Assembly (NCBI RefSeq): GCF_014269185.2
Contig: NZ_JABWRZ020000005.1
Location: 74,607-138,606, forward strand
Direction: 5' to 3'
Origin: Pseudomonas oryzicola
GTDB taxonomy: Bacteria > Pseudomonadota > Gammaproteobacteria > Pseudomonadales > Pseudomonadaceae
DNA length: 64,000 nt
Below, in pieces: positions 27,178 to 34,755 of the stretch (position 1 is the first letter of the stretch; every line of letters starts with the position of its first letter). The translations under genes and the position numbers were made by a program. The notes under the pieces are model-generated. The model had not been told where the DNA came from, did no database searches, and worked only from the letters and a program-made list of their open reading frames with translations.

Positions 27178-28167
27178 CTACTCTGTCAGCCAGTTAGGTT
27201 GATTACGCCAATCGTCAGGGAAGCCCATCTGTTGCAACGCATCCTCTCTGCAGGTCTCCAGGACAGTAATGAGGCCTGCTTTCCATCTGCTATCGGGGCT
27301 CACTATATCCGTCAGATAGGCCAATACCGTCAGTACGATGTAAACCCGATCCTTTGGGCGAGGGCGGCCCCCCGGAACCATCGGTATGGCCCAGCTGTTA
27401 GGAAGCTTGGGTCGAACGCCTAACTCCCGATTCCAGAGCCGCGCGTGATGTGCACAGCAGTTTCTGATGAACGTGAGCGTATGGAGCCATGAGGCCAGTA
27501 CTTCGTGCGCGACGCCGAATCTTTTCGCAATGGCTTTCTTATCGGGGGCGCGTGCCAGCGAACCATACAGGGTCGAAATGGTGCCCAAACTGAGTTCTTC
27601 AGTTATCGCCCAAGACGGAGGCAGATCCGGGGCGCTGTAGGTGTGACCGTAGAATCGAAAATAGTTGTCGCGCATGCGGCTTTCGATTCGTGCGCGCTTT
27701 TGATCATTCGTTTGGGGGCCGGCGTTGATGCGATTGGCCTCCCTCTCGAGCTTTTCTTTCTCGTTCCGGATTTTGTCATGGAGCGGCCGAAGTAGCTCTG
27801 CATGGCGAAAGTCGCGTAGAAAGTTGTCCTTATCACAGAACCAGTCGGCGCCATAGTTCGGAGACATGTGATTACTTAGGCAGGCGCGCATAGCGACCTC
27901 TACCTTTTCGATGGCGGCCATTACCTGATGGCGCAGCTTGGCATCGAAGCGGTAAATCTCAACGATCTCTCGCAGGGAGCTGCCTTCCTTGAACCTATGG
28001 TCGGCGCCAGGCTCTTGGAAAGGGCGCATGTAAGGGCTGAGCCGAAAGAGTGTTACGACCTCAAGGAATCGAGTGGCGCGCTCGTCGTTGGCGACGGTGA
28101 GGCCGCGGCGCTTAAGCAGATCCAGTTGCTCTTCTACTGTGAGGGCCGGTTTATCAAATGGCCTCAT
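27178..28167 (-). CDS. Abi_2-family (AbiD/AbiF-like) HEPN abortive-infection protein
   Basis: Abi_2 proteins are phage-defence toxins with HEPN RNase folds that block growth of infected cells. The 329-residue product starts MRPFDKPALTVEEQLDLLKRRG. It has the N-terminal FLEVVTLFRLSPYMRPFQ region and two HEPN-type motifs: R94-x5-H100 (RACLSNH, after IEKVEVAM) and R235-x4-H240 (RNCCAHHARLWNR), the most conserved Abi_2 segment. The ATG at 28167 has GGAG 9 nt upstream; the ATG at 28182 has no ribosome site. A T8 terminator of a predicted small RNA ends 18 nt before the start, so expression should depend on read-through. No membrane segments. Family assignment is strong; activity is inferred. Confidence 0.88.
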   Translation of the reverse strand: MRPFDKPALTVEEQLDLLKRRGLTVANDERATRFLEVVTLFRLSPYMRPFQEPGADHRFKEGSSLREIVEIYRFDAKLRHQVMAAIEKVEVAMRACLSNHMSPNYGADWFCDKDNFLRDFRHAELLRPLHDKIRNEKEKLEREANRINAGPQTNDQKRARIESRMRDNYFRFYGHTYSAPDLPPSWAITEELSLGTISTLYGSLARAPDKKAIAKRFGVAHEVLASWLHTLTFIRNCCAHHARLWNRELGVRPKLPNSWAIPMVPGGRPRPKDRVYIVLTVLAYLTDIVSPDSRWKAGLITVLETCREDALQQMGFPDDWRNQPNWLTE

Positions 28168-28185
28168 GCAGCAAATCTCCATGGC

Positions 28186-28248
28186 AAAAAAAACCCGCCG
28201 ATTTGAGCATTCTGAAGAGACTTCAGCAGAGGCTTGGCGGGTGTGTTG
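28186..28248 (-). ncRNA. Predicted ~63-nt RNA upstream of abi, possible RNA antitoxin
   Basis: On the minus strand an outer stem ACCCGCC/GGCGGGT (28236-28242 with 28193-28199) encloses an inner hairpin CTGAAG-TCT-CTTCAG (28212-28226) and ends in T8 (28186-28193). A sigma-70-like promoter sits just upstream. The layout of RNA, terminator, then toxin start is like type III toxin-antitoxin systems. I recall a described 'abiF RNA' family preceding Abi_2 genes, but could not test for a match. The 5' end is estimated from the -10 position. Confidence 0.65.
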
Positions 28249-28254
28249 GTGCGG

Positions 28255-28283
28255 AATCTAGAGGACAATCTCAGTGCCGTCAA
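28255..28283 (-). promoter_or_regulatory. Sigma-70-like promoter for the abi-associated RNA
   Basis: TTGACG (28283-28278) and TAGATT (28260-28255) on the minus strand are separated by exactly 17 bp, scoring 5/6 and 4/6 to consensus. The predicted start falls about 7 nt downstream, directly before the RNA's outer stem. Confidence 0.65.
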
Positions 28284-28388
28284 ATCTGGGCACGAGCGGG
28301 CCGACAGGTGGGGTGAGTGAAAAATAGAGTGCTGGGGCGAGAGCTGCCGCTGATGTAACCCCTATGTAAGCGGCTGATGGCGTGGGGG

Positions 28389-28829
28389 CTACTGCACCGC
28401 CTTTAGAAAACCATGGAGGTGCCTATTGAGCTGGATGCTGCATTCTGAGAACTCATCAGCAATATCGCGGATTTTCTGCGCGGTCCATGCCTCCCCGTTT
28501 CGGAAAAGCTTTGCTTTCTGATCGGATGAGTCGGTACCTGGGCGACCATGCAGTAAGCCGTTGCGCTGCTCCACCAGCTCGCCGAATTTTTGAGCGCTCA
28601 CTATGAGCTCAGTTCGATCCGGGTGTTCCGCTAGCCCATCAGCTAGCAAGAGCAATCTCTTGGCAATCGCGCCAGCGGTTTTGGGGTTTAGCTCGTTGAT
28701 GGAGCCGGGCTTTATGCGCTCGCAGGCCCAGACGGCATTCCATTCAAGGATGCTGAAGACAAAGGCCGCCTCTCCCAGTGCTTGGGCGTATTCCGCATCC
28801 ACTGGTTGGCGTAAGCGTGCGTTCTTCAA
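28389..28829 (-). CDS. Small HEPN-like protein of the islet
   Basis: A 146-residue soluble protein starting (as TTG) MKNARLRQPVDAEYAQALGE. The TTG start is supported by AGGAGAG 8 nt upstream. The helical body contains AFVFSILEWNAVWACERI and, at R89-x4-H94, VEQRNGLLHGRPG, which has the form of a HEPN R-x4-H active site. I do not recognise a named family. It lies on the same strand as abi and upstream of it, separated by 221 bp that contain the predicted RNA and its promoter. It might be a second toxin, a partner or a regulator; its role is unknown. Confidence 0.7.
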   Translation of the reverse strand: MKNARLRQPVDAEYAQALGEAAFVFSILEWNAVWACERIKPGSINELNPKTAGAIAKRLLLLADGLAEHPDRTELIVSAQKFGELVEQRNGLLHGRPGTDSSDQKAKLFRNGEAWTAQKIRDIADEFSECSIQLNRHLHGFLKAVQ

Positions 28830-28996
28830 TGACGTCTCTCCTAGGAGGATTCCCGGAGAGACCGTGCCTGATCGTATCCCCTCAGCACAAGAGCAATCAG
28901 GGATAGAGCAATAGAGGATTGATGGGCTTTTACGTGGGCTTGTTACGTAGCACTAGGTCAAAAGCCAGCCAAACAATACTGTAAGTGCTTGATTTA

Positions 28997-29074
<78 letters not shown>

Positions 29075-29085
29075 AGTGGGGCGTC

Positions 29086-29113
29086 ATTATAACGATCGGT
29101 TGGCGCCTGTAAA
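29086..29113 (-). promoter_or_regulatory. Sigma-70 promoter of tRNA-Thr
   Basis: TTTACA (29113-29108) and TATAAT (29091-29086) on the minus strand with a 16-bp spacer, 11 bp before the mature 5' end. A GC-rich stretch between -10 and the gene resembles a stringent discriminator. Confidence 0.8.
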
Positions 29114-29172
29114 CCACTTCGTTGCGATTGTTCGCAAATGACCTAAGTTACCGGTCTGAAAGAAGAATTTTC

Positions 29173-29421
29173 CTACCAGCCGCGGTGGATGGTGGTGACG
29201 CTTGGCTCGGTTTTGCCTGGGTTGAAGAACAGCTTGTCATTGTCGCAGCCACGCTTGCGGCACGGGCTTTCGGTGCGCAGGGGCAGGCCGTTGTCGCCGC
29301 CCAGCTGCATGCCGGGGTGGTTCCAGTCCAGGCTGCTGTGGGGTTGGGGCGGGGTGCTGCTGGCGCAGGCGGTCAGGGCCAGGGTGAGGCACAGCAGGGC
29401 GAGGGGCTTGGTCTGGGTCAC
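29173..29421 (-). CDS. Small lipoprotein, 82 residues
   Basis: Starts (GTG) MTQTKPLALLCLTLALTACASS, a lipoprotein signal with lipobox LTAC, so the mature chain begins at a lipidated Cys of about residue 19. The mature part is short and contains SSLDWNHPGMQLGG and two further cysteines (SPCRKRGCDND). Residues after the Cys do not favour inner-membrane retention. The ribosome site is weak and the GTG start is the only one that gives the signal peptide. I do not recognise a characterised homologue. Confidence 0.65.
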   Translation of the reverse strand: MTQTKPLALLCLTLALTACASSTPPQPHSSLDWNHPGMQLGGDNGLPLRTESPCRKRGCDNDKLFFNPGKTEPSVTTIHRGW

Positions 29422-29572
29422 GATGGTCGGGTCCGTTAGTCCATTGTCGGTTCTGGCGCAACGCCAGAAGGTCGCGGGGCTGGCGGGCAGCGCGCGACGT
29501 CACTTTTTAATGATTTGGGGGGCGGATGATACACCGTTGCGGTGGTTGAGCATTAGCCTTGTGTTGTCTCGT

Positions 29573-29611
29573 AGGGCCTCATCGCGGGTGAACCCGCTCC
29601 TACAGGTACCG
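29573..29611. repeat. Single REP element
   Basis: Contains GCCTCATCGCGGGTGAACCC followed by GCTCCTACAGG, the same consensus as the paired REPs elsewhere in the window. Confidence 0.65.
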
Positions 29612-29730
29612 CGTCGCTCTGAAGTTAGAGGTCAGACAATTCTGAACTTGGGGGCAAATGCTTCAGGGTTTGGGGGCTTCGGACCTATCCTACGCGTGCC
29701 GCTGAAGTATCGCTGTTGTCGGGGAAATGG

Positions 29731-29897
29731 CTCACGGATACCGTTTTCGGGTCGCTCTGGCGACCGGGTGTGAGAACCCGACTCGAATAAGCGCTACCCA
29801 TTTATGGTGGCCGTACGCGGGCAGACTTCGGTCTGGCCGGGCTTCCTTATTCGACCGGTTTCTCACCCCGCGTACGGCTGCCACCCAAATCCGTGAG
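29731..29897 (+). ncRNA. Large structured element upstream of the DUF6124 gene
   Basis: At least six complementary pairings lie within 167 nt: CTCACGGAT (29731) with ATCCGTGAG (29889); GGTCGC/GCGACC hairpin at 29750-29765; GTGAGAACC (29770) with GGTTTCTCAC (29857); TCGAATAAG (29783) with CTTATTCGA (29846), 9 bp perfect; GGTGGC-CGTACGCGGG (29806) with CCCGCGTACG-GCT-GCCACC (29867), 16 bp with a bulge; and CAGAC-TTCG-GTCTG (29822-29835) with a UUCG loop. The 16-bp stem crosses the TCGAATAAG and GTGAGAACC stems, giving a pseudoknot or alternative folds. It ends 43 nt before the DUF6124 start, so a cis-regulatory leader is likely. Confidence 0.6.
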
Positions 29898-29939
29898 AAA
29901 GATTTATGGCAGTGCCTTCCCCGAGTAAGGATCTATGCC

Positions 29940-30215
29940 ATGAAGAAAAACATCATCGAGCCCATCACCACCGCAGGCCTGGAAACCTTCCTCGCAGCCG
30001 GTAACCCGTCCCTCAACCTGCTACGCGTCCAGCCCGGCGTCCCGGCCGATGCTGTCTACGAGCACGTCTCGATTCTGATGGGCTACATCAAGCACCTGGT
30101 GCGCGAGGGGGATATGGAGGATGACCACAAATTCCTCGGCGCGGCTGATTACTTGTGCGACATGGCCAAGGCGCTGATGAACGATATCGAGATTGCCAAA
30201 AACAAGACGCATTGA
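29940..30215 (+). CDS. DUF6124/DUF3077-type small protein
   Basis: A 91-residue soluble protein starting MKKNIIEPITTAGLETFLAA, with the family core NLLRVQPGVPADAVYEHVSI and a helical C-terminus. These genes are frequent in Pseudomonas and of unknown function. TAAGGAT lies about 11 nt before the ATG. The long structured leader at 29731-29897 suggests RNA-level control. The following 187 bp up to the end of the methyltransferase gene contain only a weak TGTTGT/ACAACA inverted repeat. Confidence 0.75.
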   Translation: MKKNIIEPITTAGLETFLAAGNPSLNLLRVQPGVPADAVYEHVSILMGYIKHLVREGDMEDDHKFLGAADYLCDMAKALMNDIEIAKNKTH

Positions 30216-30402
30216 GCACACCAAGGCCCTGTTGTACCAACCACAACAAATGTTTATGCACAAGTGGCATTGATGGCTTGCGCGAAACGCATGCCGGATC
30301 GGCATTCCGCTGGTCTTTGCGCAAACGCCTGTTTTTACTGGGCTTGAAGTACTGGGCGGAATAAGTCAGCCGCTTGAAATAGCGCTTGGATCCAACAGCT
30401 AA

Positions 30403-31650
30403 TCAAAAGCTTGTACACAGAGTTATCCACAGGTTGTGCTGCGGCTGACGGTCGCGTTCCGCGAGGATCAGCAGGTTGCGTGGGGTCAGTGGATAGTCAC
30501 AGAACAGGCCCAGTTGCACGTTATAGCCGCGTTCTTCCAGAAACAGGGCGCGATCCAGTACCAGCCACAGCTCCAGCGGCCGACGGAACAGGTTGCGCAC
30601 GCGCTCCAAGTTACGGACCTCGGCCAGGCGTTGCCAGCCGGCTGCTTCCAAGGCCGCCCAGTCCGGGTTGCCGGTCAGTTGCAGTTGCTTGAGCTCGGCC
30701 AGGTCGCGGCAGTATTGCTCGAAGGGTTTTTCCAGCCAGGCCACGGGCAGCGAAGGCGTCGGCAGGTATTCGGCGCTCTGGCGCTGCCGGCGTTGCAGCA
30801 GGTCGAAGCCCAGGCGCCGGGCCATCGAGGTGTCGCGCTGGCGCCGCACGCGGGCGCCGGCAGTGACGGTTTCGCTCAGCGGCAGGCCCAGGTCATCCAG
30901 CGACAGCTGCAGGCTGGACGCTTGCGCGGCTGTGGATAATGGCTGGTACTGCTGCGTTGCAATGCGGTTGTAGCAGCAAGGGGCGACGGCCAGTTGGCGG
31001 CAGCCTTGCTGGCTGGCCAGCTGCATCAGGCGTACATGCAAGTCGCCACAGGCGTGCAGGGCGACCACGGTTTTGTCGTCTGCCAGGTGGCGGGCGCTGT
31101 CGTCGGCCATCACATCCTGGTGCAGGTGCAGCGCCGGCAGGTGATGGTGCGCGCTCAGGGCCTGGCCGGCGGCGACCAGATCGGCGTCGTATTCCAGGCA
31201 GGTCAGCTGCTGGCCGGGTTGCAGCAGGCGGCGGCCGAGGTGGCCTTTGCCGGCGCACCAGTCCAGCCAGTGACGGGGCTGCGCGCGGAAGCTCAGGTGG
31301 CTGGCGAAGGCTTCGATCTGCTGCCATTTGCGACCGGGGACGGCAACGTCGAGGCGGTGGGCGGCAGCGGGCAGGTCGGTGGCCGGGAGGTTGCCAAGGG
31401 TAGCGAGCTGTTGGGCTTGCCGGGCCAGTTGTGGGAATGGGGCGGGCAAGTCCTCGGTGACGCTTTCGGTCTCTGCGTCTGCCAGGGAGCATTGGCGCAG
31501 GTGTGCGGCAAGTTCTGGATGCGCGGTTTCCCACTCCAGTTGCAGGGTAGTGAAGGGGCGGGGTTTCCACAGCTGCTGGTGCTCGATCAGGAATTGGTCA
31601 AGGGCCTGGAAGCGGGTGCTTAGGTGATGGCTGTGGAGGTGGCTGGGCAT
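30403..31650 (-). CDS. SAM-dependent methyltransferase (Methyltransf_32-like)
   Basis: A 415-residue protein with a Rossmann methyltransferase domain in the middle: motif I LDWCAGKGHLGRRLLQPG (about 139-156), an acidic residue after LTCLEYDADLV, and VVALHACGDLHVRLM with the downstream VAPCCYNRI. The A-C-G-D-L and P-C-C-Y-N pattern is typical of the TRM13/METTL25-related group, some of which modify tRNA. The real substrate is unknown. The start MPSHLHSHHLS has no clear ribosome site. The C-terminal coding end overlaps a perfect DnaA-box-like 9-mer (30422-30430), which I take as chance. Confidence 0.75.
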   Translation of the reverse strand: MPSHLHSHHLSTRFQALDQFLIEHQQLWKPRPFTTLQLEWETAHPELAAHLRQCSLADAETESVTEDLPAPFPQLARQAQQLATLGNLPATDLPAAAHRLDVAVPGRKWQQIEAFASHLSFRAQPRHWLDWCAGKGHLGRRLLQPGQQLTCLEYDADLVAAGQALSAHHHLPALHLHQDVMADDSARHLADDKTVVALHACGDLHVRLMQLASQQGCRQLAVAPCCYNRIATQQYQPLSTAAQASSLQLSLDDLGLPLSETVTAGARVRRQRDTSMARRLGFDLLQRRQRQSAEYLPTPSLPVAWLEKPFEQYCRDLAELKQLQLTGNPDWAALEAAGWQRLAEVRNLERVRNLFRRPLELWLVLDRALFLEERGYNVQLGLFCDYPLTPRNLLILAERDRQPQHNLWITLCTSF

Positions 31651-31674
31651 GGCAAGGATGTGTGGTGGTTTTTA

Positions 31675-31766
31675 GGGCCTCTTCGCGGGCACGCCCGCTC
31701 CAACAGGTATAGCGCCACATTCAAGGTTGGCGCTACACCTGTGGGAGCGGGCGTGCCCGCGAAGCA
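31675..31766. repeat. REPIN (inverted REP pair)
   Basis: Arms GCCTCTTCGCGGGCACGCCC near 31677 and the inverse GGGCGTGCCCGCGAAG near 31749 flank a 40-bp spacer that itself contains GGCGCTAC-type repeats. Confidence 0.75.
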
Positions 31767-31778
31767 GTCAGTGAGGTT

Positions 31779-32468
31779 TCAGCGGCCTTGGCACGCATCC
31801 ACACGCAGCCAGCGCTCCAGCAGCTTGAAGCCCTGCACCAGCACGAACGAGATCACCAGGTAGAACACCCCGGCGGCAAAGAAGATTTCTACCGGCAGGT
31901 AGGTGCGGGCAATGATGGTACGGGCCATGCCGGTCAGTTCCAGCAGGGTCACGGTACTGGCCAGGGCGCTGGCCTTGAGCATCAGGATCACTTCGTTGCT
32001 GTACGCCGGCAGGCCGATGCGCGCGGCGCGCGGCAGCATGATGTAGAACAGCGTCTTGCCACGCGACATGCCCAGCGCCCGTGCCGCCTCGATCTCACCC
32101 TTGGGGATCGACTGCAGCGCACCGCGCAAAATCTCGGCGATGTAGGCGGCGGTGTGCAGGGTCATGGTCAGCACCGTGCACCAGAACGGATCGCGCAGGT
32201 AAGGCCACAGCGAACTCGAACGCACCACGTCGAATTGCGCCAGGCCGTAATAGACCAGGAACAGCTGCACCAGCAGCGGCGTACCGCGGAAGAAGAAGAT
32301 GTAGCTGAACGGCACGGCGCGTACATACCAGTGGCGCGAGGAGCGGGCGATGCCCAGCGGGATGGCCAGGATCAGCCCGGCCACCACGGCGATGGCTACC
32401 AGCTCCAGGGTCAGGGTGGCACCCTGGGCCAGGCGTGGCAGCCATTTGATGATCACTTCCCAGTTCAT
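31779..32468 (-). CDS. Amino-acid ABC transporter permease, HisM/AotM type
   Basis: An inner-membrane permease of 229 residues with about five hydrophobic helices and the binding-protein-dependent transport motif EAARALGMSRGKTLFYIMLP (EAA loop) contacting the ATPase. It starts MNWEVIIKWLPRLAQG; the ATG shares one base with the stop of the preceding permease gene (TAATG). It is the last gene of a four-gene operon (ATPase, binding protein, two permeases), the arrangement of histidine/arginine/ornithine uptake systems. Confidence 0.9.
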   Translation of the reverse strand: MNWEVIIKWLPRLAQGATLTLELVAIAVVAGLILAIPLGIARSSRHWYVRAVPFSYIFFFRGTPLLVQLFLVYYGLAQFDVVRSSSLWPYLRDPFWCTVLTMTLHTAAYIAEILRGALQSIPKGEIEAARALGMSRGKTLFYIMLPRAARIGLPAYSNEVILMLKASALASTVTLLELTGMARTIIARTYLPVEIFFAAGVFYLVISFVLVQGFKLLERWLRVDACQGR

Positions 32469-33160
32469 TACACGGCCCTCGCAAAGCCGCGAGCGGCGCG
32501 TTTTTCCATGAAGTGCATGCCGGTCATGGCGATGATGGTCAGGCTCAGGTAGATGCAGGCCGCGACCATGTAGAAGGTGAACGGCTCCTTGGTCACGGTC
32601 ACGCCGATTTGCGCGTGGCGCATGATTTCTTCCAGGCCGATCACCGACACCAGTGCGGTGTCCTTCATCAGGATCATGAACAGGTTGCCCAGGCCGGGCA
32701 GGGCGATGCGCCACATCTGCGGCAGGATGATCCGCGACAGGATGCGGCCCTTGGACAGGCCCAGTGCCAGGCCGGCTTCGCGGTGGCCCTTGGGGATCGC
32801 CAGGATCGCGCCACGGAACACTTCGGTGGCATAGGCGCCAAAGCACAGGCCCAGGGCAATCACGCCCGCCGCGAAGGCGCTGAGCTCCAGGCCCGGCATG
32901 TTCAGGGCCTCACCGAGGCTGTTCATCAAGCCTACGGTGCCAAAGTAGATAAGCAGGACCCACAGCAGTTCGGGCACGCCGCGCACCAGGGTCGAATAGA
33001 AGCCGCCAAGCCATTGCAGTGGCTTGACCGAGGAAGTCTTGGCCAGGGCGCCGAGCAGGCCCAAAACCAGGCCCAGCAGCAAGGCGCAAAGCGCCAGTTT
33101 TACGGTCATCAGGGTGCCGGCCATCATGGCCGGACCGAATCCGTGCAGGTCGATATTCAT
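32468..33160 (-). CDS. Amino-acid ABC transporter permease, HisQ/AotQ type
   Basis: The partner permease of 230 residues, starting MNIDLHGFGPAMMAGTLMTV, with about five membrane helices and the EAA loop REAGLALGLSKGRILSRIIL. The two permeases would form the heterodimeric channel of a polar or basic amino acid importer. A 12-bp-stem hairpin sits between the binding-protein gene and this one and may set the higher level of binding protein. Confidence 0.9.
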   Translation of the reverse strand: MNIDLHGFGPAMMAGTLMTVKLALCALLLGLVLGLLGALAKTSSVKPLQWLGGFYSTLVRGVPELLWVLLIYFGTVGLMNSLGEALNMPGLELSAFAAGVIALGLCFGAYATEVFRGAILAIPKGHREAGLALGLSKGRILSRIILPQMWRIALPGLGNLFMILMKDTALVSVIGLEEIMRHAQIGVTVTKEPFTFYMVAACIYLSLTIIAMTGMHFMEKRAARGFARAV

Positions 33161-33177
33161 GGGCAGGTCATTCTAGG

Positions 33178-33206
33178 GACTGGCGCGCCGCAAGGGCGCG
33201 CCAGTC
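33178..33206. repeat. 12-bp perfect hairpin inside the ABC operon
   Basis: GACTGGCGCGCC-GCAAG-GGCGCGCCAGTC between the binding-protein gene and the permease genes, without a T-run. Such intercistronic hairpins usually protect upstream mRNA or attenuate downstream genes. Confidence 0.7.
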
Positions 33207-33214
33207 TGGGCGGG

Positions 33215-33970
33215 TCATTCGATGCTGAACGGGAAGTACTTGTCGTTGATCTTCTTGTACGTACCGTCGGCCTTGATTTCTGCCAGGGCTTTGTTCAGGT
33301 CGTTGCGCAGCTTGTCGTCGCCCTTGCGCACGGCAATGCCGATCTTGTCGCTGTCCATCACCGGCTCGCCCTTGAACTCGAAGTTCGAGCCGTCCTTGCT
33401 CTTCAGCCACTCGTACTGCACGTACTTGTCGGCCAGGATGCCGTCGATGCGACCGGAGACCAGGTCCAGGTAGGCGTTTTCCTGGGTGTCGTACAGCTTG
33501 ATCTCTACGGTATCGCCGTAGTTGTCTTCCAGCCAGGTGCCGGCCAGGGTGGCGCGCTGGGTGCCGATCACCTTGCCCTTGAGCGAGGCCTTGTCGGTCT
33601 TGAAGTCGACGTTCTTCGGCGCGATGAACTGCAGCTTGTTGGAGTAGTACGGGTCGGTGAAGTCCACTGCCTGCTTGCGCTCGTCAGTGATCGACAGCGA
33701 CGACACCAGGAAGTCGAACTTCTTGGCATTCAGCGCCGGGATGATGCCGTCCCAGTCCGAGGTGACGACCGAGCATTCGACTTTCATCTTGGCGCACAGG
33801 GCGTCGCCGATGTCCTTGTCGAAGCCGACCACGTTACCGCTGGCATCCTTGTTGTTGAACGGTGGGTAGGCGGCTTCGATACCCATGCGCAGTTTTTCTG
33901 CGGCCATGGCGTTGGCCGACATCACCAGCGTGGCAGCGGCTGCCAGGAGAAACTTCTTGTAAGTGTGCAT
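33215..33970 (-). CDS. Periplasmic amino-acid-binding protein
   Basis: A 251-residue class-F-like (SBP_bac_3) binding protein. The signal peptide MHTYKKFLLAAAATLVMSANAMA is cut before AEKLRMG. The fold signature GIEAAYPPFNNKDASGNVVGFD is at the mature N-terminus, followed by DWDGIIPALNAKKFDFLVSS. The ligand-binding Arg/Asp pattern suits basic amino acids (arginine, ornithine, lysine, histidine). The ligand is inferred from family resemblance only. The ATPase gene ends 11 bp upstream. Confidence 0.92.
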   Translation of the reverse strand: MHTYKKFLLAAAATLVMSANAMAAEKLRMGIEAAYPPFNNKDASGNVVGFDKDIGDALCAKMKVECSVVTSDWDGIIPALNAKKFDFLVSSLSITDERKQAVDFTDPYYSNKLQFIAPKNVDFKTDKASLKGKVIGTQRATLAGTWLEDNYGDTVEIKLYDTQENAYLDLVSGRIDGILADKYVQYEWLKSKDGSNFEFKGEPVMDSDKIGIAVRKGDDKLRNDLNKALAEIKADGTYKKINDKYFPFSIE

Positions 33971-33981
33971 GTATTGCTCCG

Positions 33982-34755
33982 TTAACGGTGGCTGGACATG
34001 AATTGCTTGCAACGCGCCGAGGTCGGGTTCTCGAACACCTGCTGCGGCGATCCCTGCTCTTCGACCAGGCCCTGGTGCAGGAAGACGACTTCACTGGACA
34101 CATGGCGGGCAAAGCTCATCTCGTGCGTCACCAGCAGCATGGTACGGCCTTCTTCGGCCAATGCGCGGATAACGTTTAGCACTTCCTGGACCATTTCCGG
34201 GTCGAGCGCCGAAGTTGGCTCGTCGAACAGGATGACCTTGGGCTTCATGGCCAGGGTACGGGCAATGGCGGCGCGCTGTTGCTGGCCACCGGAAAGCTGG
34301 GCGGGGTAGCTGTGGCGCTTGTCGTAGATGCCGACCTTGTTCAGCAGCGCTTCGGCGGCTTCGATGGCCTCGGCCTTGCTCTGCCCCAGTACGCGGCGTG
34401 GCGCCTCGATGATGTTGTCGAGGATCGACATGTGTGGCCACAGGTTGAAGTTCTGGAAGACGAAGCCGATCTCGCTGCGCAGGCGGTTGATCTGGCGATT
34501 GTCGGCGGCGACCAGGTCGCCGTTCTTGGCGGCCTTGAGCTTGAGCGCTTCACCAGCGACCAGGATTTCGCCCTGGTGCGGGTTCTCGAGCAGGTTGATG
34601 CAGCGCAGCAGGGTGGACTTGCCGGAGCCGGACGACCCCAGGATGGAGATCACGTCACCGTCGCGTGCGGTCAGCGAAATGCCCTTGAGAATTTCCTGCT
34701 CGCCGTAGCGTTTGTGCAGGTTGCGGATTTCCAGCGCGGGCGTGGCCTGAGCCAT
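33982..34755 (-). CDS. Amino-acid ABC transporter ATP-binding protein, HisP/AotP type
   Basis: A 257-residue ATPase: Walker [10 protein letters not shown] (about 39-47), the Q-loop in [11 protein letters not shown], signature [16 protein letters not shown], Walker [15 protein letters not shown] and the H-loop TH in [13 protein letters not shown]. It starts [19 protein letters not shown] and is first in the operon, so the promoter lies in the 640-bp region upstream. It powers the adjacent permease pair with the binding protein. Confidence 0.94.
   Translation of the reverse strand: MAQATPALEIRNLHKRYGEQEILKGISLTARDGDVISILGSSGSGKSTLLRCINLLENPHQGEILVAGEALKLKAAKNGDLVAADNRQINRLRSEIGFVFQNFNLWPHMSILDNIIEAPRRVLGQSKAEAIEAAEALLNKVGIYDKRHSYPAQLSGGQQQRAAIARTLAMKPKVILFDEPTSALDPEMVQEVLNVIRALAEEGRTMLLVTHEMSFARHVSSEVVFLHQGLVEEQGSPQQVFENPTSARCKQFMSSHR

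Noticed and set aside
30422..30430. Perfect DnaA-box-like 9-mer TTATCCACA
   Set aside because: Isolated, lies within the coding end of the methyltransferase gene, with no cluster of boxes or AT-rich unwinding region; not an origin.
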